Part shown: in pieces, positions 26,115-34,051 of the stretch
Position numbering within the stretch: the first letter of the stretch is position 1
Layout: every line of letters begins with the position of its first letter
DNA from: Streptomyces fodineus
GTDB taxonomy: Bacteria > Actinomycetota > Actinomycetes > Streptomycetales > Streptomycetaceae
NCBI RefSeq assembly: GCF_001735805.1
Contig: NZ_CP017248.1
Coordinates: 5,766,001-5,830,000, forward strand
Length of the DNA: 64,000 nucleotides
Reading direction: 5' to 3'
Notes under the pieces: model-generated
What the model saw: the letters and a program-made list of their open reading frames with translations, nothing else
The model's database searches: none
Told to the model about the DNA's origin: nothing
Translations under genes and position numbers: made by a program

Positions 26115-27230
26115 ATGCTCTCCGGGAACGGTCGTCACCGTCGCCCCCGTCAGGCTCCGGCCCTCCTCGTCGCGGCAGGCGTGACCGGCTCCGCCATCGC
26201 CATCCCCCTGCTCGGCGCCGCGAGCGCCAACGCGGCCGACGGCACCACATGGGACAAGGTCGCCGAGTGCGAGAGCGGAGGTTCCTGGAGCGCGGACACC
26301 GGGAACGGTTACTACGGCGGTCTGCAGATCTCGTCGGACGACTGGGACAAGTACGGCGGCACGCAGTACGCCGAGAGCGCCGACCAGGCCAGCCGCTCCC
26401 AGCAGATAGCCGTCGCCGAGAAGATCCTCGCCGACCAGGGCACCAAGCCGTGGGCCATGTGCGCGCTGACCGCCGGGCTGACCTCCCACTCCGGTTCGGT
26501 CGACGTCGACACCGGCGTCGGCGGACCGGGCGGCTCCGGCGGCAGTGGCGGGTCGAATGACACGTCCGGCTCCTCCGGCGGCTCGGACTCGTCCGGTCTG
26601 CCGGATTCGTCCTCGTCCGGCATCGGCCCCGGCTCCGACTCCGGCGCCAACTCCGGCGCCAATTCCGGCTCCGGCTCCGACTCGGACCCCACCGGCTCGA
26701 ATGCCTCCGGCTCCCCCTCGGACACGAGTGCCACGCCGGCCCCGAGTCCGAGCAAGGACGCCACCGAGAACCCGGACAAAGCCGGCGGCACCACCGGAAC
26801 CAACGCCCCCAAGTCCGACAAGAACGACAAGACCGGATCGCCCGGAGGCGGAGACTCACAGGGAAGCGGGGGCTCTCCCGCGGCGACCCCCGGCACCGAT
26901 GATTCGGACAATTCCCAGCAGAACTCCAGCTCTTGGAGCCTGATCGACACCGGCGCGCTCAGCAGCGGTGGGCGTCACCGCGGCGGCAGCGCGGACGAAA
27001 GCGTGGCAAACGGTCAGAACCCGACACCTTCCGGCCGTCACGCCGACCGCGATGCGGGTACCTACACCGTCCGCGAGGGCGACTCCCTCGCCTCCATCGC
27101 CGACTCCCTCGGCGTGGACGGCGGGTGGCATGCGCTCTACGACGGCAACAAGAAGGTCATCGGTGCCGACCCGAACCACATCACCGCCGGTCAGACCCTG
27201 AAAGTCGGGGGCGAAAAGGACGGCGAATAG
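26115..27230 (+). CDS. rpfC: Resuscitation-promoting-factor-like transglycosylase with LysM
   Basis: A 371-residue secreted muralytic enzyme. The signal peptide ends about SANAAD (residue 41). The Rpf domain starts TTWDKVAECESGGSWSADTG with the catalytic Glu in CESGG, and includes YYGGLQISSDDWDKYGG and the paired Cys near WAMC. A long Gly/Ser/Asp/Pro-rich spacer (about residues 125-315) precedes a C-terminal LysM (YTVREGDSLASIADSLGVDG). It cleaves peptidoglycan glycan strands during growth and spore germination. Named by synteny with the rpfC-rpfA-eno order of S. coelicolor. ATG 26115 has GAAAGG upstream. Confidence 0.88.
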   Translation: MLSGNGRHRRPRQAPALLVAAGVTGSAIAIPLLGAASANAADGTTWDKVAECESGGSWSADTGNGYYGGLQISSDDWDKYGGTQYAESADQASRSQQIAVAEKILADQGTKPWAMCALTAGLTSHSGSVDVDTGVGGPGGSGGSGGSNDTSGSSGGSDSSGLPDSSSSGIGPGSDSGANSGANSGSGSDSDPTGSNASGSPSDTSATPAPSPSKDATENPDKAGGTTGTNAPKSDKNDKTGSPGGGDSQGSGGSPAATPGTDDSDNSQQNSSSWSLIDTGALSSGGRHRGGSADESVANGQNPTPSGRHADRDAGTYTVREGDSLASIADSLGVDGGWHALYDGNKKVIGADPNHITAGQTLKVGGEKDGE

Positions 27231-27375
27231 GGGGAGTTGACGCCCCGTTTCGCGCCTGATGTCCGGTTTGGCGAAAGTGTGGGATGAGTCTCAGAAGCCC
27301 TGATCGTCTTTGAAATTCCGCCGATCCCATGTCTACGGTCAGGACCGCTCGTCACCACGAGCCCCGGCACCGCAA

Positions 27376-27573
27376 CGCCGAGTCCTGCCAGCGGTCGCCC
27401 GGGAACAGTCGTCGCGTCAAGCGCCGTAGGCAGGAGCGGGGGACCCAAGGTAAGCGCCGGGCCCAGCGGTTGACGCTGGACCGGCTTGGGGTGAAGCCGC
27501 ACCTCGCGAGAGCGAGTGTGCGGCCGGGCAACTCAACCGGCCCGAACCCGACAGCTCACCTCGCAGGCGTCGG
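27376..27573 (+). ncRNA. ydaO-type c-di-AMP riboswitch
   Basis: The leader contains the hallmark conserved blocks in order: GGGGGACCCA (27438-27447), TTGGGGTGAAGCC (about 27486-27498), GGGCAACTC, and CCGAACCCGACAGCTCACC (about 27542-27560). CCGAGTCCTGC near the start can pair with GCAGGCGTCGG at 27563-27573 as the P1 helix. P1 ends just 4 nt before the gene's GAGGGG ribosome site. In Streptomyces this element controls rpfA, with c-di-AMP lowering expression. Confidence 0.92.
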
Positions 27574-27588
27574 TGAGGGGATAGATCC

Positions 27589-28275
27589 ATGCTGTTTTCC
27601 GGCAAGGGCAAGCACCGTCGTCCGTCCAAGGCCACCCGGGCCATCGCTCTCGCCGGTGTGACCGGCGCCGCCGTCGCCGCCCCGCTGATGGCGGCCGGCA
27701 ACGCCTCCGCCGCCACCGCCTCCGAGTGGGACGCCGTCGCCCAGTGCGAGTCGGGCGGCAACTGGTCCATCAACACCGGCAACGGCTTCTTCGGCGGTCT
27801 GCAGTTCTCCGCCTCCACCTGGGCCGCGTACGGCGGCACCGCGTACGCCGCGCAGGCCAACCAGGCCACCAAGGCGCAGCAGATAGCCGTCGCCGAGAAG
27901 GTCCTCGCCTCCCAGGGCAAGGGCGCCTGGCCGGTCTGCGGCACGGGCCTGTCCTCCGCCGCCTACAGCGGCTCGGCCCCGACCGCCTCGACGAAGAGCA
28001 CCACGAGCACCACCACCCGCTCCACCGACCAGCAGGCCGCCAACCGCTCCGCCGAGCGCACGGCCCCGTCGGCGAGCAAGACCGTCACCACCCCGACCGG
28101 CAAGAAGGTCAAGAAGGGTGACGGCGAGTACAAGGTGGTCAAGGGCGACACCCTCAGCTCCATCGCCGACAAGCACCACGTCGCCGGCGGCTGGCAGAAG
28201 CTGTTCAAGCTGAACAAGGACATCGTCCAGGACGCCGACCTCATCTACCCGGGCCAGCAGCTGCACCTGAAGTAA
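27589..28275 (+). CDS. rpfA: Resuscitation-promoting factor A, LysM-containing transglycosylase
   Basis: A 228-residue secreted protein. Signal peptide to about ASAAT (residue 42); Rpf domain ASEWDAVAQCESGGNWSINT with catalytic Glu in CESGG, GFFGGLQFSASTWAAYGG, and a second Cys at WPVCG; a Ser/Thr-rich linker; and LysM from about residue 178 (YKVVKGDTLSSIADKHHVAG). It hydrolyses peptidoglycan for germination and outgrowth. It follows the c-di-AMP riboswitch, so its expression should respond to that messenger. GAGGGGATAGATCC precedes the ATG. Confidence 0.94.
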   Translation: MLFSGKGKHRRPSKATRAIALAGVTGAAVAAPLMAAGNASAATASEWDAVAQCESGGNWSINTGNGFFGGLQFSASTWAAYGGTAYAAQANQATKAQQIAVAEKVLASQGKGAWPVCGTGLSSAAYSGSAPTASTKSTTSTTTRSTDQQAANRSAERTAPSASKTVTTPTGKKVKKGDGEYKVVKGDTLSSIADKHHVAGGWQKLFKLNKDIVQDADLIYPGQQLHLK

Positions 28276-28316
28276 GCGACAGCGGCCTTCGGGTCCGCCC
28301 CCCGTCCCCACGGGCT

Positions 28317-28364
28317 CCCCGCCCCGGCGCGTGTTCCCCCGTACGCGCCGGGGCGGGGTTTTTT
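28317..28364 (+). terminator. Strong intrinsic terminator after rpfA
   Basis: CCCCGCCCCGGCGCGT (28317-28332) pairs with ACGCGCCGGGGCGGGG (28343-28358), followed by six T residues. Confidence 0.93.
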
Positions 28365-28411
28365 CTGCCCGCTTTCCCCACTCTTCACCTCGGCCTCACC
28401 CGGAGGCCCCT

Positions 28412-28430
28412 TTGTTCCGTCGGTGAACAA
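28412..28430. promoter_or_regulatory. Inverted repeat and likely promoter before eno
   Basis: TTGTTC-N7-GAACAA (28412-28430) is a perfect 6-bp inverted repeat 146 bases before the eno start. TAGGCT at 28499-28504 is a good -10 candidate for a vegetative promoter, with no clear -35. The rest of 28276-28575 is the rpfA terminator and non-coding leader. Confidence 0.4.
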
Positions 28431-28575
28431 TGGGTACCGTCTGCGTGTCCTCCCCGTCCACGGGACGGTCGGTCGGTGGCCGACGCCCCGGGGACGGTTA
28501 GGCTCTAGTCGCAAGGCACAGCCGTAAGGCACACGCCCCGCACTTCCAGCGTCACATCCCAAGAAGGAGATGCTC

Positions 28576-29856
28576 GTGCCGTCCATCGACGTCGTCGTAG
28601 CCCGGGAAATCCTGGACTCCCGAGGCAACCCCACGGTCGAGGTCGAGGTCGGCCTCGACGACGGCAGCACGGGTCGTGCCGCCGTCCCGTCCGGCGCCTC
28701 CACCGGCGCCTTCGAGGCCATCGAGCTCCGCGACGGTGACTCCAACCGTTACCAGGGCAAGGGCGTCGAGAAGGCCGTCCTCGCCGTCATCGAGCAGATC
28801 GGCCCGGAGCTGGTCGGCTACGACGCCACCGAGCAGCGCCTGATCGACCAGGCCATGTTCGACCTGGACGCTACCGACAACAAGGGCTCCCTCGGCGCCA
28901 ACGCCATCCTCGGCGTCTCCCTCGCCGTCGCCCACGCCGCCTCCGAGGCCAGCGACCTCCCGCTCTTCCGCTACCTGGGCGGCCCCAACGCGCACCTGCT
29001 GCCGGTGCCGATGATGAACATCCTCAACGGCGGCTCGCACGCGGACTCCAACGTGGACATCCAGGAGTTCATGATCGCCCCGATCGGCGCGGAGTCCTTC
29101 TCCGAGGCCCTGCGCTGGGGCGCCGAGGTCTACCACACCCTGAAGAAGGTCCTGAAGTCCAAGGGCCTGGCCACCGGCCTCGGCGACGAGGGCGGCTTCG
29201 CCCCGAACCTCGGCTCCAACCGCGAGGCCCTCGACCTCATCCTCGAGGCCATCAAGGAGGCCGGCTACGCCCCCGGCCAGCAGATCGCCCTCGCGCTCGA
29301 CGTGGCCGCCTCCGAGTTCTACAAGGACGGCAAGTACCTCTTCGAGGGCAAGGAGCGCTCCGCCGCCGAGATGACGGAGTACTACGAGGAGCTCGTCGCG
29401 GCCTACCCGCTCGTCTCCATCGAGGACCCGCTGTTCGAGGACGACTGGGCCGGCTGGAAGGTCATCACCGACCGTCTCGGCGACAAGGTCCAGCTGGTCG
29501 GCGACGACCTGTTCGTCACCAACCCCGAGCGCCTCGCCCGCGGCATCGAGGAGGGCACCGCCAACGCCCTGCTCGTGAAGGTGAACCAGATCGGCTCGCT
29601 GACCGAGACCCTGGACGCCGTCGAGCTGGCCCAGCGCAGCGGCTACAAGTGCATGATGTCCCACCGCTCCGGCGAGACCGAGGACGTCACCATCGCCGAC
29701 CTGGCCGTCGCCACCAACTGCGGCCAGATCAAGACCGGCGCCCCGGCCCGCTCCGAGCGTGTCGCCAAGTACAACCAGCTGCTGCGCATCGAGGAGATCC
29801 TCGACGACGCCGCGGTGTACGCGGGCCGCAGCGCGTTCCCGCGCTTCAAGGGCTGA
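28576..29856 (+). CDS. eno: Enolase
   Basis: A 426-residue glycolytic enzyme converting 2-phosphoglycerate to phosphoenolpyruvate. PSIDVVVAREILDSRGNPTV is the N-terminus; SGASTG, GDEGGFAPNL (metal/catalytic region), SIEDPLFEDDW, VGDDLFVTN, LLVKVNQIGSLTET (catalytic Lys) and SHRSGETED are all present and intact. GTG 28576 is the start because AAGGAG (28564-28569) would touch an ATG at 28570 but is correctly spaced 6 nt before the GTG. It heads the eno-divIC-DUF501-ppx block. Confidence 0.98.
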   Translation: MPSIDVVVAREILDSRGNPTVEVEVGLDDGSTGRAAVPSGASTGAFEAIELRDGDSNRYQGKGVEKAVLAVIEQIGPELVGYDATEQRLIDQAMFDLDATDNKGSLGANAILGVSLAVAHAASEASDLPLFRYLGGPNAHLLPVPMMNILNGGSHADSNVDIQEFMIAPIGAESFSEALRWGAEVYHTLKKVLKSKGLATGLGDEGGFAPNLGSNREALDLILEAIKEAGYAPGQQIALALDVAASEFYKDGKYLFEGKERSAAEMTEYYEELVAAYPLVSIEDPLFEDDWAGWKVITDRLGDKVQLVGDDLFVTNPERLARGIEEGTANALLVKVNQIGSLTETLDAVELAQRSGYKCMMSHRSGETEDVTIADLAVATNCGQIKTGAPARSERVAKYNQLLRIEEILDDAAVYAGRSAFPRFKG

Positions 29857-29887
29857 GCCAACGTGGAGTAAGCCTTAGCCAGTCATA

Positions 29888-29932
29888 CGTACGTCCCCGT
29901 ACCCGGTCCCGTACCGTGTCCGGGGACGTACG
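29888..29932 (+). terminator. Hairpin between eno and divIC
   Basis: CGTACGTCCCCG (29888-29899) pairs with CGGGGACGTACG (29921-29932) around a 21-nt loop. No T-tract follows, so it may attenuate rather than end transcription. Confidence 0.6.
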
Positions 29933-29960
29933 CACGTGTGAAAGGGGAGGCGGAGAGCCG

Positions 29961-30437
29961 ATGGCCGTCAAGGACCGGGACCGTTTCTCCACCGCGACCA
30001 GGATCAGGCTGCTCGGCGAGCAGACGGCGGCCCGGGTCTACCGCTCCCAGACCAAGCGGCAGGCCCGCCGCTCCCGGCTCACCGGCCGGGCGGCGCTGCT
30101 GGCGCTGGTGCTGTGCTCGATGATCGTCGCGCTCGCCTATCCGATGCGCCAGTACGTCTCCCAGCGCGCGCAGATCTCCGACCTGCAGCGGCAGCAGGAG
30201 CAGGCCGCCAAGCGGGTGGAGCAACTGCGCGACCTCAAGGCACGCTGGCAGGACGACTCCTACGCCGAGCAGCAGATCCGGCTCCGGCTGCACTATGTGA
30301 TGCCCGGGGAGACCGGGTACACCGTCGTCGACCCGGGCACGGCCAAGCAGTCCCGCGCCGACCTCAGGGCCGCCCACCGGCCCTGGTACGCGAACGTCTG
30401 GGACGGGGTCGACAAGTCCGACGCCTCCGACCAGTAA
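29961..30437 (+). CDS. divIC: Septum-formation initiator DivIC/FtsB family
   Basis: A 158-residue bitopic protein: a basic cytoplasmic N-terminus, one transmembrane helix (AALLALVLCSMIVALAYPM, about residues 47-65), an extracytoplasmic coiled coil (SQRAQISDLQRQQEQAAKRV) and the conserved ARWQDDSYAEQQIRLRLHYV with PGE-G. It pairs with FtsL in the divisome and is needed for efficient sporulation septa in Streptomyces. GGGGAGGCGGAGAG precedes the ATG. The coding end (…SDQ-stop) is the first unit of a tandem repeat that continues past the stop. Confidence 0.92.
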   Translation: MAVKDRDRFSTATRIRLLGEQTAARVYRSQTKRQARRSRLTGRAALLALVLCSMIVALAYPMRQYVSQRAQISDLQRQQEQAAKRVEQLRDLKARWQDDSYAEQQIRLRLHYVMPGETGYTVVDPGTAKQSRADLRAAHRPWYANVWDGVDKSDASDQ

Positions 30438-30512
30438 CCGGCCTCCGGCCAGTAACCGGTCTTGGGCCAGTAATCCGGCCTCCGGCCAGTAAGCGGTCTT
30501 GGGCCAGTAACC
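30431..30512 (+). repeat. Tandem repeat of the divIC stop-codon region
   Basis: CCAGTAA occurs at 30431, 30449, 30467, 30486 and 30504 (periods 18, 18, 19, 18 nt), with alternating spacers cCGGCCTCCGG and cCGGTCTTGGG. The first copy holds the divIC stop (CAG TAA). The array ends 25 nt before the next start codon. Confidence 0.9.
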
Positions 30513-30537
30513 GATAGAAAGCCAACCTGAAGCAGTC

Positions 30538-31074
30538 ATGGAAACGCCCCCGCCGCCCACTCCGCGCACCGAGCCCACCGACGCGGACGTCGAGGCCTTC
30601 AAGCAGCAGCTGGGCCGCCCGCCGCGGGGCCTCAGGGCCATCGCGCACCGCTGCCCGTGCGGCCAGCCGGACGTCGTGGAGACCGCGCCGCGGCTGCCCG
30701 ACGGCACGCCCTTCCCGACGCTGTACTACCTCACGTGCCCGAAGGCGTCCTCCGCGATCGGCACGCTGGAGGCGAACGGCGTGATGAAGGAGATGACCGA
30801 GCGGCTGGGCACGGACCCCGAACTGGCGGCCGCCTACCGGGCCGCGCACGAGGACTACATCCGGCGCCGGGACGAGATCGAGGAGCTGAAGGGCTTCCCG
30901 AGCGCGGGCGGCATGCCGGACCGGGTCAAGTGCCTGCACGTCCTGGTGGCTCACTCGCTGGCCGCGGGACCCGGGGTGAACCCGCTCGGGGACGAGGCGC
31001 TCGCCATGCTGCCGGAGTGGTGGCGCAAGGGCGCGTGCGTGACGCTGGAGAACACCGAGGGGGACGAGAAGTGA
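30538..31074 (+). CDS. DUF501 family protein
   Basis: A 178-residue soluble protein conserved beside eno/divIC/ppx in actinobacteria. Recognisable DUF501 features are AHRCPCGQPDVVETAPRLPD, FPTLYYLTCPKASSAIGTLE and the C-terminal VKCLHVLVAHSLAAGPGVNP. The function is unknown; the conserved Cys and His residues suggest a metal or nucleotide site. ATG 30538 lies in a weak ribosome context (GAAGCAGTC). Its stop overlaps the ppx start by 4 nt, so expression is coupled. Confidence 0.9.
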   Translation: METPPPPTPRTEPTDADVEAFKQQLGRPPRGLRAIAHRCPCGQPDVVETAPRLPDGTPFPTLYYLTCPKASSAIGTLEANGVMKEMTERLGTDPELAAAYRAAHEDYIRRRDEIEELKGFPSAGGMPDRVKCLHVLVAHSLAAGPGVNPLGDEALAMLPEWWRKGACVTLENTEGDEK

Positions 31075-32051
31075 CGCGCGTCGCCGCCATCGACTGCGGT
31101 ACGAACTCCATCCGGCTGCTGGTCGCCGATGTGCATCCGCAGTCCGGTGAACTCGTCGACCTGGACCGCCGGATGACGATCGTGCGGCTCGGCCAGGGCG
31201 TCGACCGCACCGGCCGGCTCGCCCCCGAGGCGCTGGAGCGCACGTTCGCGGCCTGCCGTGAGTACGCGGCCGTGATCAAGGAGCACGGCGTCGAGCGGCT
31301 GCGCTTCGTGGCCACCTCCGCCTCCCGTGACGCCGAGAACCGGGACGAGTTCGTACGCGGCGTGCTGGACATCCTCGGGGTCGAGCCGGAGGTGATCACG
31401 GGCGACCAGGAGGCCGAGTTCTCCTTCACCGGTGCGACCAGGGAACTGCAGGGGCGGGCGGATCTCACCAAGCCGTACCTGGTGGTGGACATCGGCGGCG
31501 GGTCCACCGAGTTCGTCGTCGGCGAGGAGCATGTGCGGGCCGCGCGGTCCGTGGACGTCGGCTGTGTGCGGATGACCGAGCGGCATCTGGTGCACGGGGG
31601 CAAGGTCTCCGACCCGCCCACCGAGGCGGAGATCGCCGCCATGCGGGCCGACATCGAGGCGGCCCTGGACCTCGCCGAGCAGACGGTCCCGCTCGGCGAG
31701 GCGCACACCCTGGTGGGCCTCGCCGGGTCCGTCACCAGCGTCTCGGCCATCGCCCAGGAACTGCCCGAGTACGACTCCGCGCGCATCCACCACTCCCGGA
31801 TCTCCCACGACCGGGTCCGCGAGATCACCGAGTGGCTGCTGCGCTCCACGCACGCCGAGCGCGCCGCCGTCCCGTCCCTGCACCCCGGCCGGGTCGACGT
31901 CATCGGCGCGGGCGCTCTCGTGCTGCTCGCGATCATGGAGCGGATCGGCGCCGAGGAGGTCGTGGTGAGCGAGCACGACATCCTCGACGGCATCGCCTTC
32001 ACGGTGGCGGAAGCGGCCGAATCCGGCAACGAGGCCGCTGACCTGCGGTGA
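31071..32051 (+). CDS. ppx: Exopolyphosphatase / guanosine pentaphosphate phosphohydrolase
   Basis: A 326-residue Ppx/GppA enzyme of the ASKHA fold. Phosphate-1 motif AAIDCGTNSIRLLVADV; VVDIGGGSTEFVVGEEHV is phosphate-2; GLAGSVTSVSAIAQEL is the adenosine-type loop; VIGAGALVLLAIME and SEHDILDGIAF close it. It removes phosphate from polyphosphate or pppGpp. The length is that of the short actinobacterial Ppx1-like type, lacking the C-terminal HD domain. GTG 31071 overlaps the DUF501 stop (GTGA). Confidence 0.93.
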   Translation: MTRVAAIDCGTNSIRLLVADVHPQSGELVDLDRRMTIVRLGQGVDRTGRLAPEALERTFAACREYAAVIKEHGVERLRFVATSASRDAENRDEFVRGVLDILGVEPEVITGDQEAEFSFTGATRELQGRADLTKPYLVVDIGGGSTEFVVGEEHVRAARSVDVGCVRMTERHLVHGGKVSDPPTEAEIAAMRADIEAALDLAEQTVPLGEAHTLVGLAGSVTSVSAIAQELPEYDSARIHHSRISHDRVREITEWLLRSTHAERAAVPSLHPGRVDVIGAGALVLLAIMERIGAEEVVVSEHDILDGIAFTVAEAAESGNEAADLR

Positions 32052-32058
32052 CGATGAG

Positions 32059-32092
32059 CGGCCCCCGTCCTTGCCGAGAGGAACCGGGGCCG
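32059..32092 (+). terminator. Probable terminator after ppx
   Basis: CGGCCCC (32059-32065) pairs with GGGGCCG (32086-32092), placed just after the stop. The stem is short (7 bp) with a 20-nt loop and no T-tract. Confidence 0.5.
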
Positions 32093-32229
32093 TCGTCCCG
32101 AGCCCGTCCGCGCTGTTGCCCGGCTCTCTTTTGTTACTGATGGGTAGCCACTGCTGAGCAGGTCGGATAACGTCTGAGCGGCTTCCGGGGCTCTGTGCGC
32201 CCCCTGCGCGACGTGGCGTCGGAAAACTT

Positions 32230-32245
32230 CGTGAAGTTCTTCACA
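32230..32245. promoter_or_regulatory. Rex-type redox operator upstream of ndh
   Basis: CGTGAAGTTCTTCACA differs from the published Rex operator core TGTGAA-N4-TTCACA only in its first base. Rex senses the NADH/NAD+ ratio, and ndh is a known Rex target in S. coelicolor. The site is about 320 bases before the ndh ATG, implying a long leader. The rest of the 514-base gap 32052-32565 has no supported gene. Confidence 0.75.
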
Positions 32246-32565
32246 AGGAATTTGGGATGGCGGGCGCACGGGAAGGTGCCTGTTGGCCCTTTCGGGGGCT
32301 GAAGAGGCCCTTGAACATGTTCAGATGGGGGCCGTAGGGCGGCTTCGGATCGCGTGCCGACAGGGGTGTTTCGGGTCGCTCACACCCTCGTCCGCCGCCG
32401 AGAGAGGCAGCTCACGCGGCATTGACATCGGTCCAAAGGGTGCTGCGGTTCCCCTGGGCGGTGATGACCTGCGTCACGCGAGTCGCGGAGTGTAGCACAG
32501 GCCCTGTCGGACCTTGTGAAGGGGCGCACGAGCGACCCCCTCGGGGCGGGTGGATACTCGATGGC

Positions 32566-33945
32566 ATGAGCACCACGGAGCGTCCCAGGATCCTCGTAGT
32601 AGGCGGTGGGTACGTAGGCCTGTACGCAGCTCGGCGCATTCTCAAGAAGATGCGCTACGGAGAGGCGACCGTCACGGTCGTCGACCCCCGGTCGTACATG
32701 ACCTACCAGCCCTTCCTCCCCGAAGCCGCCGCCGGCAACATCTCCCCTCGCCATGTCGTCGTCCCGCTGCGACGCGTGCTGCCGAAGGCGGAGGTCCTCA
32801 CCGGTCGGGTCACCACCATCGACCAGGACCGCAAGGTCGCCACGATCGCCCCGCTGGTGGGCGAGGCGTACGAGCTGCCCTTCGACTACCTCGTCATCGC
32901 GCTCGGCGCGGTGTCCCGTACCTTCCCGATCCCCGGCCTCGCCGAGCAGGGCATCGGCATGAAGGGCATCGAGGAGTCCATCGGCCTGCGCAACCACGTG
33001 CTGGAGCAGCTGGACAAGGCCGACTCCACGACCGACGAGGAGATCCGCCGCAAGGCGCTCACCTTCGTCTTCATCGGCGGTGGCTTCGCGGGTGCGGAGA
33101 CCATCGGCGAGGTCGAGGACATGGCCCGGGACGCGGCCAAGTACTACAAGAACGTGTCCCGTGAGGACATGCGCTTCATCCTCGTCGACGCCGCCGACAA
33201 GATCCTCCCCGAGGTGGGTCCCAAGCTCGGCCAGTACGGCAAGGAGCACCTCGAGGGCCGCGGCGTGGAGATCTACCTCTCCACCTCCATGGACTCCTGC
33301 GTCGACGGCCACGTGGTGCTGAAGAACGGCCTCGAGGTCGACTCCAACACGATCGTGTGGACCGCCGGCGTCAAGCCGAACCCGGCCCTGTCCCGCTTCG
33401 GTCTGCCGCTCGGCCCGCGCGGCCACGTCGACTGCGAGCCCACCCTCCAGGTCAAGGGCACGGACTACATCTGGGCCGCCGGTGACAACGCGCAGGTCCC
33501 GGACCTCGTCGGCCGCAAGGCGGGCAACGAGAACGCCTGGTGCCCGCCGAACGCCCAGCACGCGCTGCGCCAGGCCAAGGTGCTCGGCGACAACGTGGTC
33601 TCCGGTATGCGGGGCTTCCCGCAGAAGGAGTACGAGCACGCCAACAAGGGTGCGGTCGCCGGTCTCGGCCTGCACAAGGGCGTGGCGATGATCGTCATGG
33701 GCAAGGTGAAGATCAAGCTCAAGGGCCGCCTCGCCTGGTACATGCACCGTGGCTACCACGGCATGGCGATGCCGACCTGGAACCGCAAGATCCGTGTCCT
33801 CGCCGACTGGACGCTCGGCATGTTCCTCAAGCGCGAGGTCGTCTCCCTGGGCGCCATGGAGAACCCGCGCGAGGAGTTCTACGAGGCCGCCAAGCCCGCG
33901 CCGGTCGCCGCCGCCAAGACCGGGGAGAAGGCCAAGGCCTCCTGA
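32566..33945 (+). CDS. ndh: Type II NADH dehydrogenase (non-proton-pumping)
   Basis: A 459-residue flavoprotein. FAD motif ILVVGGGYVGLYAARRI at residues 9-25; NADH-binding FVFIGGGFAGAETIGEVEDM; ATG-equivalent IVWTAGVKPNP; second FAD contact YIWAAGDNAQVPDL; C-terminal amphipathic helices (KLKGRLAWYMHRGYHGMAMP, WTLGMFLKREVVSLGAM) for membrane attachment. It transfers electrons from NADH to menaquinone. An upstream ATG-GC at 32561 is out of frame. Regulation by Rex is likely (operator at 32230). Confidence 0.94.
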   Translation: MSTTERPRILVVGGGYVGLYAARRILKKMRYGEATVTVVDPRSYMTYQPFLPEAAAGNISPRHVVVPLRRVLPKAEVLTGRVTTIDQDRKVATIAPLVGEAYELPFDYLVIALGAVSRTFPIPGLAEQGIGMKGIEESIGLRNHVLEQLDKADSTTDEEIRRKALTFVFIGGGFAGAETIGEVEDMARDAAKYYKNVSREDMRFILVDAADKILPEVGPKLGQYGKEHLEGRGVEIYLSTSMDSCVDGHVVLKNGLEVDSNTIVWTAGVKPNPALSRFGLPLGPRGHVDCEPTLQVKGTDYIWAAGDNAQVPDLVGRKAGNENAWCPPNAQHALRQAKVLGDNVVSGMRGFPQKEYEHANKGAVAGLGLHKGVAMIVMGKVKIKLKGRLAWYMHRGYHGMAMPTWNRKIRVLADWTLGMFLKREVVSLGAMENPREEFYEAAKPAPVAAAKTGEKAKAS

Positions 33946-33965
33946 CCTCCGGTCACCGGAACACC

Positions 33966-34007
33966 CCGAAGGACCTCCTGCCATCCGTGGTGCGGGAGGT
34001 CCTTCGG
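33966..34007. terminator. Terminator between ndh and the convergent secreted-protein gene
   Basis: CCGAAGGACCTCC (33966-33978) pairs perfectly with GGAGGTCCTTCGG (33995-34007), loop 16 nt. Confidence 0.85.
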
Positions 34008-34051
34008 CGTGTGCGGGCCCCGGCTCTCATGCGGCCGCAGGCGTTCCGCGG

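Noticed and set aside
32283..32495. Small frame in the ppx-ndh gap
   Set aside because: Poor third-position GC bias and no recognisable motif; more likely leader DNA.
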